Assembly: GCA_031290205.1 (NCBI GenBank)
Contig: JAITNZ010000108.1
Span: 1-18,271, forward strand
DNA: 18,271 bases
Source of the DNA: Spirochaetaceae bacterium
Lineage (GTDB): Bacteria > Spirochaetota > Spirochaetia > Treponematales > Breznakiellaceae
Direction of reading: 5' to 3'
Shown here piece by piece: positions 6,918 through 14,204 of the stretch. A model generated the notes under the pieces. That model did no database searches, was not told where the DNA came from, and saw only the letters and a list, made by a program, of their open reading frames with translations. The stretch's first letter is position 1. Each line of letters opens with the position of its first letter. A program made the position numbers and the translations under genes.

Positions 6918-7880
6918 CTATTGGGATGCGCCAAATATTGCTCCAAGTTCCGGGAAACTTTGCGCTTCCTGCCAGTTGCCTAGACCGTCTTTCCAAAGTT
7001 GGGTATCTTTGCGGAGTATTGAACGCTGGTAGAGGCTTTTTAAATCGTTAATACTCAAGGGTCCCTCGGCTTCGGTACCAACCACTCTATAGTATACTGG
7101 TTGATCATCGTTACCGTCGCTTTCGTCTTTTTCGGCGGCAGGAGCGCCCATCAGTATACTGAATTTATACCCCAGTTTTACTGCAATTCCTTGGAAAATC
7201 GTCAATTTCTGTTCGTAGCTTGAATTGGGAATAGTGGTATCGCTTGAAAAGATCATGGGTTTGTATCCTGTCCATAAATCGCGATTATAGCCTATACTGA
7301 GTGTAATTGCGCCTTTGGGAAGCTTCAATTCACTAAGAAGCGCCGCCTGAAATCCCGCTGCGTAATTTTGGGGAATACTCCCGCTTTGGGCAGGTTTAGT
7401 GCCGTATTCAGGCGCGGTCCTTTCGATATCGCCAAGCGGAATAGAAAAATATGGACCCAAAGAGACGCCCATTCTAAAAAGCCTTGTATTAAGAAAATAA
7501 ATATTCGCGAGGAGAGGAATGGTCAAAAACGAATACTTGTATGTCATCACTTTTTTATCGTAAAGCGTCGTTGCGAATTCATCTTTAACGTTAATATAAA
7601 AATCTATACCTGTTCGGAAACCGGCATATTTTGAAACGTCGAATCCAAAGAATATTGCGGCAATAATCGGAGGTCCTATTGTCGTTTGCATAGCTTGAAA
7701 ACCGAGGACATCCTCCATTTCATACTTTATCTTATAATCACGGATTGCAAGCCTGTCGTAATCAACAACATTAAGAGCGGCGCCTGCCTCGACGCCGAAA
7801 ATAAAAGCCGACTGGGCGCTTATACCCGCTATGCATCCCAGAAATATCAGCATTGCCAAAAGCTGTTTATTAAAAATCAT
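6918..7880 (-). CDS. Outer-membrane beta-barrel protein with C-terminal GYF_2-like domain
   Basis: A 320-aa protein. Residues 1-22 form a signal peptide ending ISA. Residues about 25-245 show the alternating aromatic/hydrophobic pattern and turn spacing of a small porin or PorT-like barrel (FGVEAGAALN, FRTGIDFYINV, FRMGVSLGPYFSIP, LSIGYNRDLWTGY, GIAVKLGYKF). An acidic linker (EKDESDGNDD) then leads to a segment (about 263-320) resembling GYF_2/DUF4339: YYRVVGTEAEGPLSINDLKS, then LWKDGLGNWQEAQSFPEL. GYF_2 domains are usually cytoplasmic, so export with a barrel is odd; here it would face the periplasm. It is the last gene of the secreted-protein cluster and overlaps the preceding gene by 11 nt, implying translational coupling. 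Function unknown. Confidence 0.8.
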   Translation of the reverse strand: MIFNKQLLAMLIFLGCIAGISAQSAFIFGVEAGAALNVVDYDRLAIRDYKIKYEMEDVLGFQAMQTTIGPPIIAAIFFGFDVSKYAGFRTGIDFYINVKDEFATTLYDKKVMTYKYSFLTIPLLANIYFLNTRLFRMGVSLGPYFSIPLGDIERTAPEYGTKPAQSGSIPQNYAAGFQAALLSELKLPKGAITLSIGYNRDLWTGYKPMIFSSDTTIPNSSYEQKLTIFQGIAVKLGYKFSILMGAPAAEKDESDGNDDQPVYYRVVGTEAEGPLSINDLKSLYQRSILRKDTQLWKDGLGNWQEAQSFPELGAIFGASQ

Positions 7881-8454
7881 TTAAGAAACCCTCCCGTAAT
7901 TCCATGTTAATCTTCCCTGTGGCTTGTTCGTTGCTGATAATGCCGTCAAACACGATCTTGTCTATATATTTTACGGTTAAAGGTCTTTCAATAGATATGC
8001 GAACCGTATCGGATTCCCAAACGGCTTCTCTTGGATTGAGGGAACGAGGCTCGCCGTATTTTTTAACAAATGTCGTATAGATCGAATAATGATCAGTTTT
8101 TTCGGTATTCATTGAAAACGCCATGATGAAAACCTTCTCGTCCTTCAATTGAAAAAATGAACGCTTAATAAAATTAAGCCCCCCGCTCTCGACAAGGTTT
8201 TGTTCTTTGAGCGGCAAAAACGATACATCCCTATCGCCGCGAAAGCTAAAGAGGGGATCTTTTTGCAGTTCATTTTTGAGATCATCGAGGCTCATTCCCA
8301 GACTGAAAGCCCGAAATTGGACAGGGAGCGCCCGAGGAGCGCCGAGACTTTCGCCGCCGTCCTGTCCGTTTACCGTAAACGAAGGCAACAACGCAAAAAT
8401 AAAGACCAGACCAGCTAACTGTTTCAAATTATACCTCTGTTTAATTTTCGGCAT
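7870..8454 (-). CDS. Secreted protein of unknown function
   Basis: A 194-aa product with a basic N-terminus, a hydrophobic core (about 12-26) and likely cleavage near TVNG-QD (about residue 30). No lipobox, no further membrane segment. The mature part has the pattern FSLGMSLDDLKNELQKDPLF, then charged beta-rich sequence and FVKKYGEPRSL. This resembles the layout of small periplasmic proteins in which a short G-M-S-(L)-DDLK helix is followed by a K-Y-G-EP strand, but I cannot name the family. Its stop overlaps the start of the beta-barrel gene by 11 nt, so the two are probably partners. A gap of 96 nt to the preceding gene, containing GC-rich hairpins, could hold its own promoter; GATAAT lies about 13 nt before the ATG. 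Confidence 0.75.
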   Translation of the reverse strand: MPKIKQRYNLKQLAGLVFIFALLPSFTVNGQDGGESLGAPRALPVQFRAFSLGMSLDDLKNELQKDPLFSFRGDRDVSFLPLKEQNLVESGGLNFIKRSFFQLKDEKVFIMAFSMNTEKTDHYSIYTTFVKKYGEPRSLNPREAVWESDTVRISIERPLTVKYIDKIVFDGIISNEQATGKINMELREGFLNDF

Positions 8455-8550
8455 TTTTCAAGACAAAATTATCTTTTTCATCTTTCAGCCCGCCCCCGCT
8501 CCGCTTGGGCGTTGGGGCTTTCTCTAGACCTGAGCCGATAAGGGCTGTGC

Positions 8551-9159
8551 TTAATAGGTATTGTCGTCCATCGCTTCGAAGGCGGCGCGTGTATTTTGTA
8601 GGCGGGTAAGTTCACGGTTTAATGTTTTTTGGTAATCGAGATCGCCGTTCCCGATTCGGAATGCCTCGTCGTCCCAAAACTGCACGCGCGGTAGGCGGAT
8701 AAAATAAAAGCGTTTTTCATGCGCCTTTTCCGCCCACTCTTTGGCGGCGCTCCAGTAATAAAGCGCCGTGCGGTAACAGTTTTCGGCAGTATTCAAACTA
8801 TCAAGATTTTCTGTTTTCCACGGCGCGTTAAAAAAGTAAGCATTTCGTTTATTCCATTTGTTTCCCAAGAAAACATACTGTTCTATCAGTTTAAGATTTA
8901 CATGCATCATAAAAAGGTAGCGGTATTTTTCCCACTGTATTTTATCTTCAATCGACGCCATCGCATACAGGGGGTTCGCAAAATCGGCCGCAAGCGTTTT
9001 TTCGAGCCAATAGATATTCTCCATCGTGTCATCAGGGTATTGAATCAAATGCAGATGATACAGTTTGTAGTATTGTTCCTTAAACTGAACCGGATACGCG
9101 CCGGCATTTGATGCGATAACGAGTGCAAGAATCAAGACAGACAGAATACGCGACTTCAT
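8551..9159 (-). CDS. Secreted protein of unknown function, spirochaete-type
   Basis: A 202-aa product with signal peptide 1-21 (cleavage after NAGA). The mature part is rich in Tyr, Trp and Phe and mostly helical in pattern (QYYKLYHLHLIQYPDDTMEN, YRTALYYWSAAKEWAEKAHE), reminiscent of a helical-repeat periplasmic protein. No Cys, no lipobox, no known motif. First gene of the minus-strand cluster. A promoter with TTGATA, a 16-nt spacer and GATACT ends 6 nt before the ATG; AAGG within those 6 nt is too close to be a standard Shine-Dalgarno. I do not recognise the family. Confidence 0.75.
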   Translation of the reverse strand: MKSRILSVLILALVIASNAGAYPVQFKEQYYKLYHLHLIQYPDDTMENIYWLEKTLAADFANPLYAMASIEDKIQWEKYRYLFMMHVNLKLIEQYVFLGNKWNKRNAYFFNAPWKTENLDSLNTAENCYRTALYYWSAAKEWAEKAHEKRFYFIRLPRVQFWDDEAFRIGNGDLDYQKTLNRELTRLQNTRAAFEAMDDNTY

Positions 9160-9165
9160 ACCTTG

Positions 9166-9193
9166 AGTATCGGTATTTTAACAAGCTTATCAA
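9166..9193 (-). promoter_or_regulatory. Promoter of the secreted-protein cluster, leaderless geometry
   Basis: Minus strand: TTGATA (9193-9188, five of six consensus), a 16-nt spacer, GATACT (9171-9166), then 6 nt to ATG 9159. Confidence 0.45.
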
Positions 9194-9305
9194 AGCAAAA
9201 CTCCTCGCCTCTGCGTCTGGCGTGGGCTGTTTTTTGAACCTTACTGGGCAGATTTGACGGATGGCACCCAGTGGCGCCCCTTTGGTTTTTCTAAAAAAAT
9301 TTGTA

Positions 9306-9314
9306 TGTTATAAT
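9306..9314 (+). promoter_or_regulatory. Extended -10 for the PTS gene
   Basis: TGT-TATAAT (9306-9314) is an extended -10 with a perfect hexamer. No clear -35 at normal spacing. Transcription from here would give a leader of about 130 nt that contains the palindromic repeat at 9345-9440. Confidence 0.4.
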
Positions 9315-9344
9315 GGAGTAAGAGCAGTCTGTACCAGCGGCAGT

Positions 9345-9440
9345 AAACCTGCCTAAGCTGTTGGGATTGCGAACGCCCCTAACATGGGTATAAAACCGCC
9401 TAAGGCGGAAAACCACCTAAGGCGGAAAACCGCTTAAGGC
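9345..9440. repeat. Bipartite palindromic repeat with three tandem 17-nt palindromes in the PTS leader
   Basis: 9345-9409 matches the 65-bp family seen at 1279-1440 and 14504-14568 (AAACCTGCCT..., GCCCCTAACATGGG, TATAAAA, CCGCCTAAGGCGG). The final palindrome is then repeated as CCACCTAAGGCGG and CCGCTTAAGGCGG, separated by AAAA. The third copy runs straight into the Shine-Dalgarno sequence GGGGAGGTG (9441-9449). Confidence 0.8.
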
Positions 9441-9453
9441 GGGGAGGTGCATT

Positions 9454-11355
9454 ATGATGAAATATTTGCAGAAGTTGGGGAAGAGCCTTATGCTACCGGT
9501 TGCGTGTCTACCGGTTGCGGCTATTCTCATGGGAATCGGGTATTGGATAGACCCGACCGGGTGGGGCGCGAATTCAGTCGGCGCCGCATTTCTTATCAAG
9601 GCGGGCGGCGTCATCATCGACAACATGGCGATACTTTTTGCCATCGGCGTCGGCGTGGGAATGTCCAAAGACGGCGAAGGGACGGCGGCGCTTGCCGCGT
9701 TGATTTCATGGCTGATGATTCAAACCCTGCTTTCACCGACCGTTTACGCCATGTTTACCGGCATTTCCGTATCGGAAGTGCCCGCGGCGTTCGGCAAACT
9801 CAACAATCAGTTTATCGGCATCGTAGCAGGCTTATTAGGCGCCACCTGTTACAATAAATTTTCCAAAACAAAACTCCCCGACGCCGTCGCCTTTTTCAGC
9901 GGCAGGCGTTGCGTTGCGATAATCACTGCGGGGGCGACGCTCGTCGTCGTGCTCGTGCTGGCGTTCGTCTGGCCCCTGGTGTACAACGCGCTCGTTTCCT
10001 TCGGCGAAATCATCGTGACCGCAGGACCCGCCGGCGCCGGCATTTACGGCTTTCTCAACCGCATATTGATACCCGTCGGCTTACACCACGCGCTCAACAG
10101 CGTATTTTGGTTTGACGTCGCCGGCATTAACGACCTGGGCAAATTCTGGAGCGCCGCTTTAGGCGGCATCCGAGGGCAGACCGGCATGTATATGACCGGC
10201 TTCTTCCCCGTGATGATGTTCGGGCTTCCCGCCGCCTGCCTTGCCATGGTGCATACGGCAAAAACCGCAAAGAAAAAAATCGCCGCAGGGCTCCTCTTTT
10301 CCGGCGCAGTCGCCGCCTTTTTTGTCGGCATCACCGAGCCGATTGAGTTTGCCTTCATGTTCCTCGCGCCGCCGCTCTATGCGGTACACGCAGTGCTCAC
10401 CGGCACCGCGCTTGCCCTCTGCGCCGCCTTACCGGTTCGTTGCGGGTTTAATTTCAGCGCGGGGCTTGTCGACTGGGTCTTAAGTTTCAAAGCGCCCATG
10501 GCAGTGAATCCGCTGTTTATCATCCCGCTCGGCGCCGCCTACGCAGTCATCTATTACACCGTCTTCCGCTTCCTTATCGTCAAGTTTAATTTCAAGACAC
10601 CCGGCAGAGAGGATGAGGAGGAGTCAGGCGCGGCGGAGAAAAAAACGGCAGGCGGTGATTTTACAAAAATTGCTGAGCTTTGCATCGCCGGACTTGGTGG
10701 CAGAGCCAACATCATCAACACTGAGTATTGCGCCACCCGCCTCCGCGCCGAAATAAAAGATCCCGCGCTTGTCGATGAAAAGAAAATAAAAACGGCGGGC
10801 GTCGCCGGCGTCATCAGGCCAGGGAAAAATTCCGTGCAGGTGATCATCGGCACTAAAGTGCAATTTGTCGCCGATGAAGTTTCCCGCCTCCTCGCCTCCG
10901 CCGGCACAAAACAAATCCGCTCACCCGTCGCGGGCACGGTGAAGGCGCTGACCGAAAGCATAGACCCCGCTCATCAAGCCGAGACGCTCGGTAAAGGCGT
11001 GTGCATCATGCCCGAGGGCGGCAAGATTTTCGCACCCTTTGACGGCGCCGTAGACATGGTTTTCGACACCAAACACGCGATAAACCTTGTTTCAAGCGAC
11101 GGCATCGAGCTGCTCATTCACTGCGGCATCGACACGGTGAAGCTCGCGGGCGAGGGCTTTACCGTGCATGTCAGCGAAGGAGACGCAGTCAAAACAGGCG
11201 ATCTCCTCTTCGAGTATGACGCGGGGCTTATCACGCGTGCCGGCTACAGCCTCGAAACGCAGCTTGTCGTGCTCAACACAGGCAGCTACAAGGCAGTTAC
11301 GCAGGTGAAATCCGGCACAAGCGCGGTGGGCGATGTCGTGCTCAATGTAGAGTAG
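9454..11355 (+). CDS. PTS EIICBA permease, GlcNAc/glucose type
   Basis: A 633-aa fused phosphotransferase permease that phosphorylates sugar during uptake. EIIC (about 1-375) has multiple membrane segments, the IIDNMAILFAIGVGVG segment, LIPVGLHHALN and the GITEPIEF motif. A charged linker (about 378-395) leads to EIIB (about 396-475) with phospho-acceptor Cys C426 in CATRLR. EIIA (about 485-633) has His H541 (KHAI) and the phospho-acceptor H556 in LLIHCGIDTVKL. All transfer residues are present. The domain order and the N-terminal motif match the NagE/PtsG family; NagE-like N-acetylglucosamine specificity is likely but not certain. Start: ATG 9454 has GGGAGG six nt upstream. The leader holds stacked palindromes that may influence translation. 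Single-gene unit, convergent with aat. Confidence 0.9.
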   Translation: MMKYLQKLGKSLMLPVACLPVAAILMGIGYWIDPTGWGANSVGAAFLIKAGGVIIDNMAILFAIGVGVGMSKDGEGTAALAALISWLMIQTLLSPTVYAMFTGISVSEVPAAFGKLNNQFIGIVAGLLGATCYNKFSKTKLPDAVAFFSGRRCVAIITAGATLVVVLVLAFVWPLVYNALVSFGEIIVTAGPAGAGIYGFLNRILIPVGLHHALNSVFWFDVAGINDLGKFWSAALGGIRGQTGMYMTGFFPVMMFGLPAACLAMVHTAKTAKKKIAAGLLFSGAVAAFFVGITEPIEFAFMFLAPPLYAVHAVLTGTALALCAALPVRCGFNFSAGLVDWVLSFKAPMAVNPLFIIPLGAAYAVIYYTVFRFLIVKFNFKTPGREDEEESGAAEKKTAGGDFTKIAELCIAGLGGRANIINTEYCATRLRAEIKDPALVDEKKIKTAGVAGVIRPGKNSVQVIIGTKVQFVADEVSRLLASAGTKQIRSPVAGTVKALTESIDPAHQAETLGKGVCIMPEGGKIFAPFDGAVDMVFDTKHAINLVSSDGIELLIHCGIDTVKLAGEGFTVHVSEGDAVKTGDLLFEYDAGLITRAGYSLETQLVVLNTGSYKAVTQVKSGTSAVGDVVLNVE

Positions 11356-11368
11356 CAAATGGGAATGG

Positions 11369-11416
11369 GTGAGGGTGAGGATGAGTAAAAACAGTCATTT
11401 TCCCCCTCACATTTTT
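11369..11416. terminator. Possible terminator between the PTS gene and aat
   Basis: GTGAGGG (11369-11375) pairs with CCCTCAC (11404-11410), with an inner ATGA/TCAT pair, followed on the plus strand by TTTTTT (11412-11417). The loop is long, so strength is doubtful. It lies in the 66-nt gap between two convergent stops. Confidence 0.35.
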
Positions 11417-11421
11417 TCCCC

Positions 11422-12111
11422 TCATACCAACACCTTAAGCAAGCTCAAAAAATCTTTTCGCTCTATCTCCCTGCCGCCGAGGCTTTTGAGGTGCTTGGAC
11501 GGCACTTGGCAGTCGATGACGGCGCCGCCGCTTTGAAAGAGCGCTTGCGCGAAGCTGAGGAATGCCGCTTTCGATGCGTTGGCGCGCTTCGAGAACATCG
11601 ATTCGCCGAAAAAGACTCTGCCGAGGAGGATGCCGTAACAGCCGCCTGCAAGCTCGCCCTGCACGTAGCTTTCGGCGGAGTGCGCATAGCCGAGGCGGTG
11701 CAACTCGGTATAGGCGCGTATCATGTCGTCTGTTATCCATGTGCCCTCCTGTTCGGGGCGTTCAATCTGGGAACACGCTTGGATGACGGCGAGAAAATCA
11801 TAATCAAAACGGATGTCGAAATCGCCGCGCTTCAGGACTTTTTTCATTGTTGCCGAGACATGCAACGAATCGGGCGTGATGATAAAACGCGGGTCGGGCG
11901 ATTGCCAGAGGACGGGGTCTTCGGCGTTGAACCAAGGGAAAATCCCCTGCCGATAGGCTGAGATCAACATTCCCGGCGAGAGGTTGCCGCCCGCCGCTAT
12001 AATATCGCCCTCGCACTTTTCGGGGTCGGGGAACTTGAAAAAGTCGCGCTCCCCTAAATAGGGAAAACGCGGGTCAGGACCGGCAGCAGAGCAAGCGCCA
12101 TCATCCTTCAT
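11422..12111 (-). CDS. aat: Leucyl/phenylalanyl-tRNA--protein transferase
   Basis: Aat transfers Leu or Phe from tRNA to proteins with N-terminal Arg/Lys, marking them for ClpS/ClpAP degradation (N-degron pathway). The 229-aa product carries the family blocks: AAGGNLSPGMLISAYRQGIF, PWF, SPDPRF, TWIT..M..AY..LH..GYAHSAE, ELAGGCYG, GRVFFGESMFS, NASKAAF, and IDCQ....HLKSLGGREIERKDF. PVLWQSPDPR has Gln where many homologues have a second Trp. The gene starts one base after the leuD stop (TGA, one base, ATG), so it is translated as the third gene of the leuCD operon; no independent Shine-Dalgarno is evident. Confidence 0.95.
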   Translation of the reverse strand: MKDDGACSAAGPDPRFPYLGERDFFKFPDPEKCEGDIIAAGGNLSPGMLISAYRQGIFPWFNAEDPVLWQSPDPRFIITPDSLHVSATMKKVLKRGDFDIRFDYDFLAVIQACSQIERPEQEGTWITDDMIRAYTELHRLGYAHSAESYVQGELAGGCYGILLGRVFFGESMFSKRANASKAAFLSFAQALFQSGGAVIDCQVPSKHLKSLGGREIERKDFLSLLKVLV

Positions 12112-12112
12112 C

Positions 12113-12718
12113 TCAATAGCGGGACTCCGCGTAATCTACCCAGCCGCCGGCTTCGACAAGCGCGCGCTCGAAACCGGTCAGCTTGAACGGCACTTTTTTC
12201 ACCTTTTTTTCCTTGCCGCCGGAAAACACGAGGAGCGCCTCTTGGGTATCGACGGCGAGCGTCGTCTCGAGTTTCGAGAATTCGCTGAAAATTTCGTCGA
12301 TGGTGCTTGCGGGGAGCTCGACGGCTAACATGCCGCAGTTAAAGGTGTTCTGCCGGAAGATGCGGGCGAAATTTTCCGCAATGATGATGTTGATGCCGTT
12401 CATTTCCAGCGCCCAGGGCGCGTGTTCCCGTGAGGAGCCGCAGCCGAAGTTCGCCCTCGTGATGAGCGCCGCCTTCCCCGCAATGTTTTTCGCGGGGTCG
12501 AAGCCGGGGAGTTTTAAGTCCTCCAGCAAAAACGGGCGCAACGCCTCGCGGCTGCTTTCGTTGAGGTATCGCGCGGGGATGATTTCATCCGTGTTGATGT
12601 CGTTTCTATCGAGAAACAAGAGTTTGCCGCCGAATCTTTTGCCGCCTTGCCTTTGCTTTGAAAAGGGCGGTTCGCCGGCGCCTGTGGCACTTTCAGCCTT
12701 GCCTTTGGTATGATTCAT
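12113..12718 (-). CDS. leuD: 3-isopropylmalate dehydratase small subunit
   Basis: LeuD forms the swivel domain of isopropylmalate isomerase with LeuC, converting 2- to 3-isopropylmalate in leucine synthesis. The family core starts at GKLLFLDRNDINTDEIIPAR and includes the swivel loop GCGSSREHAPWAL and NIIIAENFARIFRQN. The type matches the LeuD2/archaeal-like class, normally about 165-170 aa; this product is 201 aa. The excess is an N-terminal leader of about 25 residues (NHTKGKAESATGAGEPPFSK...) encoded by the palindromic element also found in priA. ATG 12718 directly follows the leuC stop and has GGAG in the end of leuC about 8 nt upstream, so the extension is probably translated. A homoaconitase or dimethylmalate dehydratase role cannot be ruled out, but leucine synthesis is likeliest. 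Confidence 0.9.
   Translation of the reverse strand: MNHTKGKAESATGAGEPPFSKQRQGGKRFGGKLLFLDRNDINTDEIIPARYLNESSREALRPFLLEDLKLPGFDPAKNIAGKAALITRANFGCGSSREHAPWALEMNGINIIIAENFARIFRQNTFNCGMLAVELPASTIDEIFSEFSKLETTLAVDTQEALLVFSGGKEKKVKKVPFKLTGFERALVEAGGWVDYAESRY
12664..12710. repeat. Palindromic element forming the leuD N-terminus
   Basis: In leuD orientation it reads ACCAAAGGCAAGGCTGAAAG followed by GTGCCACAGGCGCC and then GAACCGCCC. The first core is identical to that in priA and encodes the same TKGKAES peptide. GAACCGCCC, which begins the element in priA, here follows the hairpin. The leuD start ATGAAT resembles the ATGAAC at the element end in priA, so the element may have supplied the start codon. 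Confidence 0.75.
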
Positions 12719-14107
12719 CTATAGCTCTCCTTGTAGTGCGGCGCGTGCCGCTTGTGCGGGGCTCATCAGGTGGACCATGCCGCCTTTCCCCATGCGCCCG
12801 TAAAAATTGCGGTTCGTTGTCGAGGCGCACACTTCGCCTTCGGCAAGGACGCCGTTTGACATACCGAGGCAGGCGCCGCAGGTGGGGTTTGTCACGCAGA
12901 AGCCGGCATCCATAAAATCAGCAATCAAGCCTTCGTGCAGCGCCTGGTTGTAAACACCCGGCGTCGCAGGCGATACGATGGCGCGCACGGAAGCGGCAAT
13001 GCGCTTCCCCTTGATAATCTTCGCCGCCACGCGGAGGTCTTCGATGCGCCCGTTCGTGCAGGAGCCGATATACACCTGGTCGATTTTCGTGCCGCTCAGC
13101 TCCCGCATCGTTTTTATTTCGTCAGGCTTATAACCCACCGTCGCAAGCGGCTCCAGCGCCGAACAATCAATATCCAGCGTCCTAAGATACACCGCATCAA
13201 CATCACTCTTCCACTGCAATATTTCTTCCAGGTCTTTTTCAGCATATCCGTTGCTATCCGACACGGGGAGCGGACTTCGTTTTGGAATCGGTGTGCAACA
13301 GTCTATTGGTATTGGGGGTGTAAATTCTCGCTGCTTGCGCAGCGTCCCCGTTCCCTTTTCCCTTTTCCCTTTTCCCTTCCCCCCCATGTCCGCTTTTCGC
13401 AGGTAGTCGAGTGTCGTGTTATCCGGCTGGCAGATGCCGCTCGTCGCTCCCGCTTCAACCGCCATATTGCAGAGCGTCATGCGCCCTTCCATGCTCATGC
13501 TGTCGACGACTGGTCCGTGAAACTCCACGACCATGTCGGTCGCGCCGTTCACGCCGAGCTTAGCAATCACCGCGAGGATGGCATCTTTCGCATAGACGCC
13601 CTCAGGCAGCGCCCCCGTAAGGTTCACCTTTATCGACTGGGGCTTTTTGAAGGCGCAAACTCCCTTTAAGATGCCCACTTCGAGGTCGGTTGTGCCGACA
13701 CCGGCGGCAAACGCGCCGAATGCCCCATGCGTGCAGGTATGGCTGTCCCCCATGATGATCGTGTAGCCCGGGCGTGCAAAGCCTTTTTCGGGGAAGAGCG
13801 CGTGACAGACGCCGTTGTGCCCGACATCGAAAAAGTCCTTTATTGTATGCCGACGCGCCCAGTCGCGGAGGACTTTCCCCTGCTCGGCGCTCTTACTGTC
13901 CTTCGCCGGCGTTACATGGTCGATGACCGCCTTAATCTTCGAGGCGTCGAACACCTTGTCCAGCCCCCGCGCGGCAAGGTCGCTAATTGCAAGCGGCGTC
14001 GTAATTTCGTGGCAGAACACCGCATCGAGGCGGAGCACCCATGTATCCTCCGCCGGCTTATCCACGACATGCGCCTCAAATATTTTTTCCGCTATGGTCT
14101 GTCCCAT
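12719..14107 (-). CDS. leuC: 3-isopropylmalate dehydratase large subunit
   Basis: LeuC is the aconitase-family [4Fe-4S] subunit of isopropylmalate isomerase. The open frame begins at 14155, but MGQTIAEKIFEAH at ATG 14107 is the family start and has GGAGGAG at 14116-14110. Cluster-ligand Cys lie in GSCTNGR and PTCGAC, with GDSHTCTHGAFGAFAAGVGT also present. The product is 462 aa; the LeuC2 class is near 420. The excess is an insert at about residues 241-287 between LRKAD and AEKDLEEILQWKSDVDAVY, which contains Lys/Gly-rich repeats (KGKGKREKGTG) and a Pro/Ser-rich part. The site corresponds to a surface linker, so activity may persist. The leuC-leuD junction has no gap. TATACT at 14136-14131 is a possible -10. 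Confidence 0.93.
   Translation of the reverse strand: MGQTIAEKIFEAHVVDKPAEDTWVLRLDAVFCHEITTPLAISDLAARGLDKVFDASKIKAVIDHVTPAKDSKSAEQGKVLRDWARRHTIKDFFDVGHNGVCHALFPEKGFARPGYTIIMGDSHTCTHGAFGAFAAGVGTTDLEVGILKGVCAFKKPQSIKVNLTGALPEGVYAKDAILAVIAKLGVNGATDMVVEFHGPVVDSMSMEGRMTLCNMAVEAGATSGICQPDNTTLDYLRKADMGGKGKGKREKGTGTLRKQREFTPPIPIDCCTPIPKRSPLPVSDSNGYAEKDLEEILQWKSDVDAVYLRTLDIDCSALEPLATVGYKPDEIKTMRELSGTKIDQVYIGSCTNGRIEDLRVAAKIIKGKRIAASVRAIVSPATPGVYNQALHEGLIADFMDAGFCVTNPTCGACLGMSNGVLAEGEVCASTTNRNFYGRMGKGGMVHLMSPAQAARAALQGEL
13247..13387. repeat. Low-complexity insertion in leuC with 7-nt tandem repeat
   Basis: Within this 141-nt insert: four perfect copies of TTCCCTT (13351-13378), a C7 run (13379-13385), and a 6-bp hairpin CGCTGC-TTGC-GCAGCG (13329-13344). 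The total is 47 codons, so the frame is kept, but gain or loss of one 7-nt unit or of one C would shift the frame. Confidence 0.75.
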
Positions 14108-14204
14108 ATCTCCTCCAATAATCCGATAGTAGTATACCGCCACAGACGCCTTCATGCCTAGCAGTCGCCCGCAATGATGCTGGCATTATTGATATGCTGA
14201 AACC

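Noticed and set aside
9393..9440. Short CRISPR-like or riboswitch structure
   Set aside because: Only three 17-nt units with 4-nt A linkers and no conserved riboswitch core; explained as amplification of the palindromic repeat.
12935..13669. 244-aa plus-strand frame
   Set aside because: Antisense shadow of leuC; His/Arg-rich low-complexity composition.
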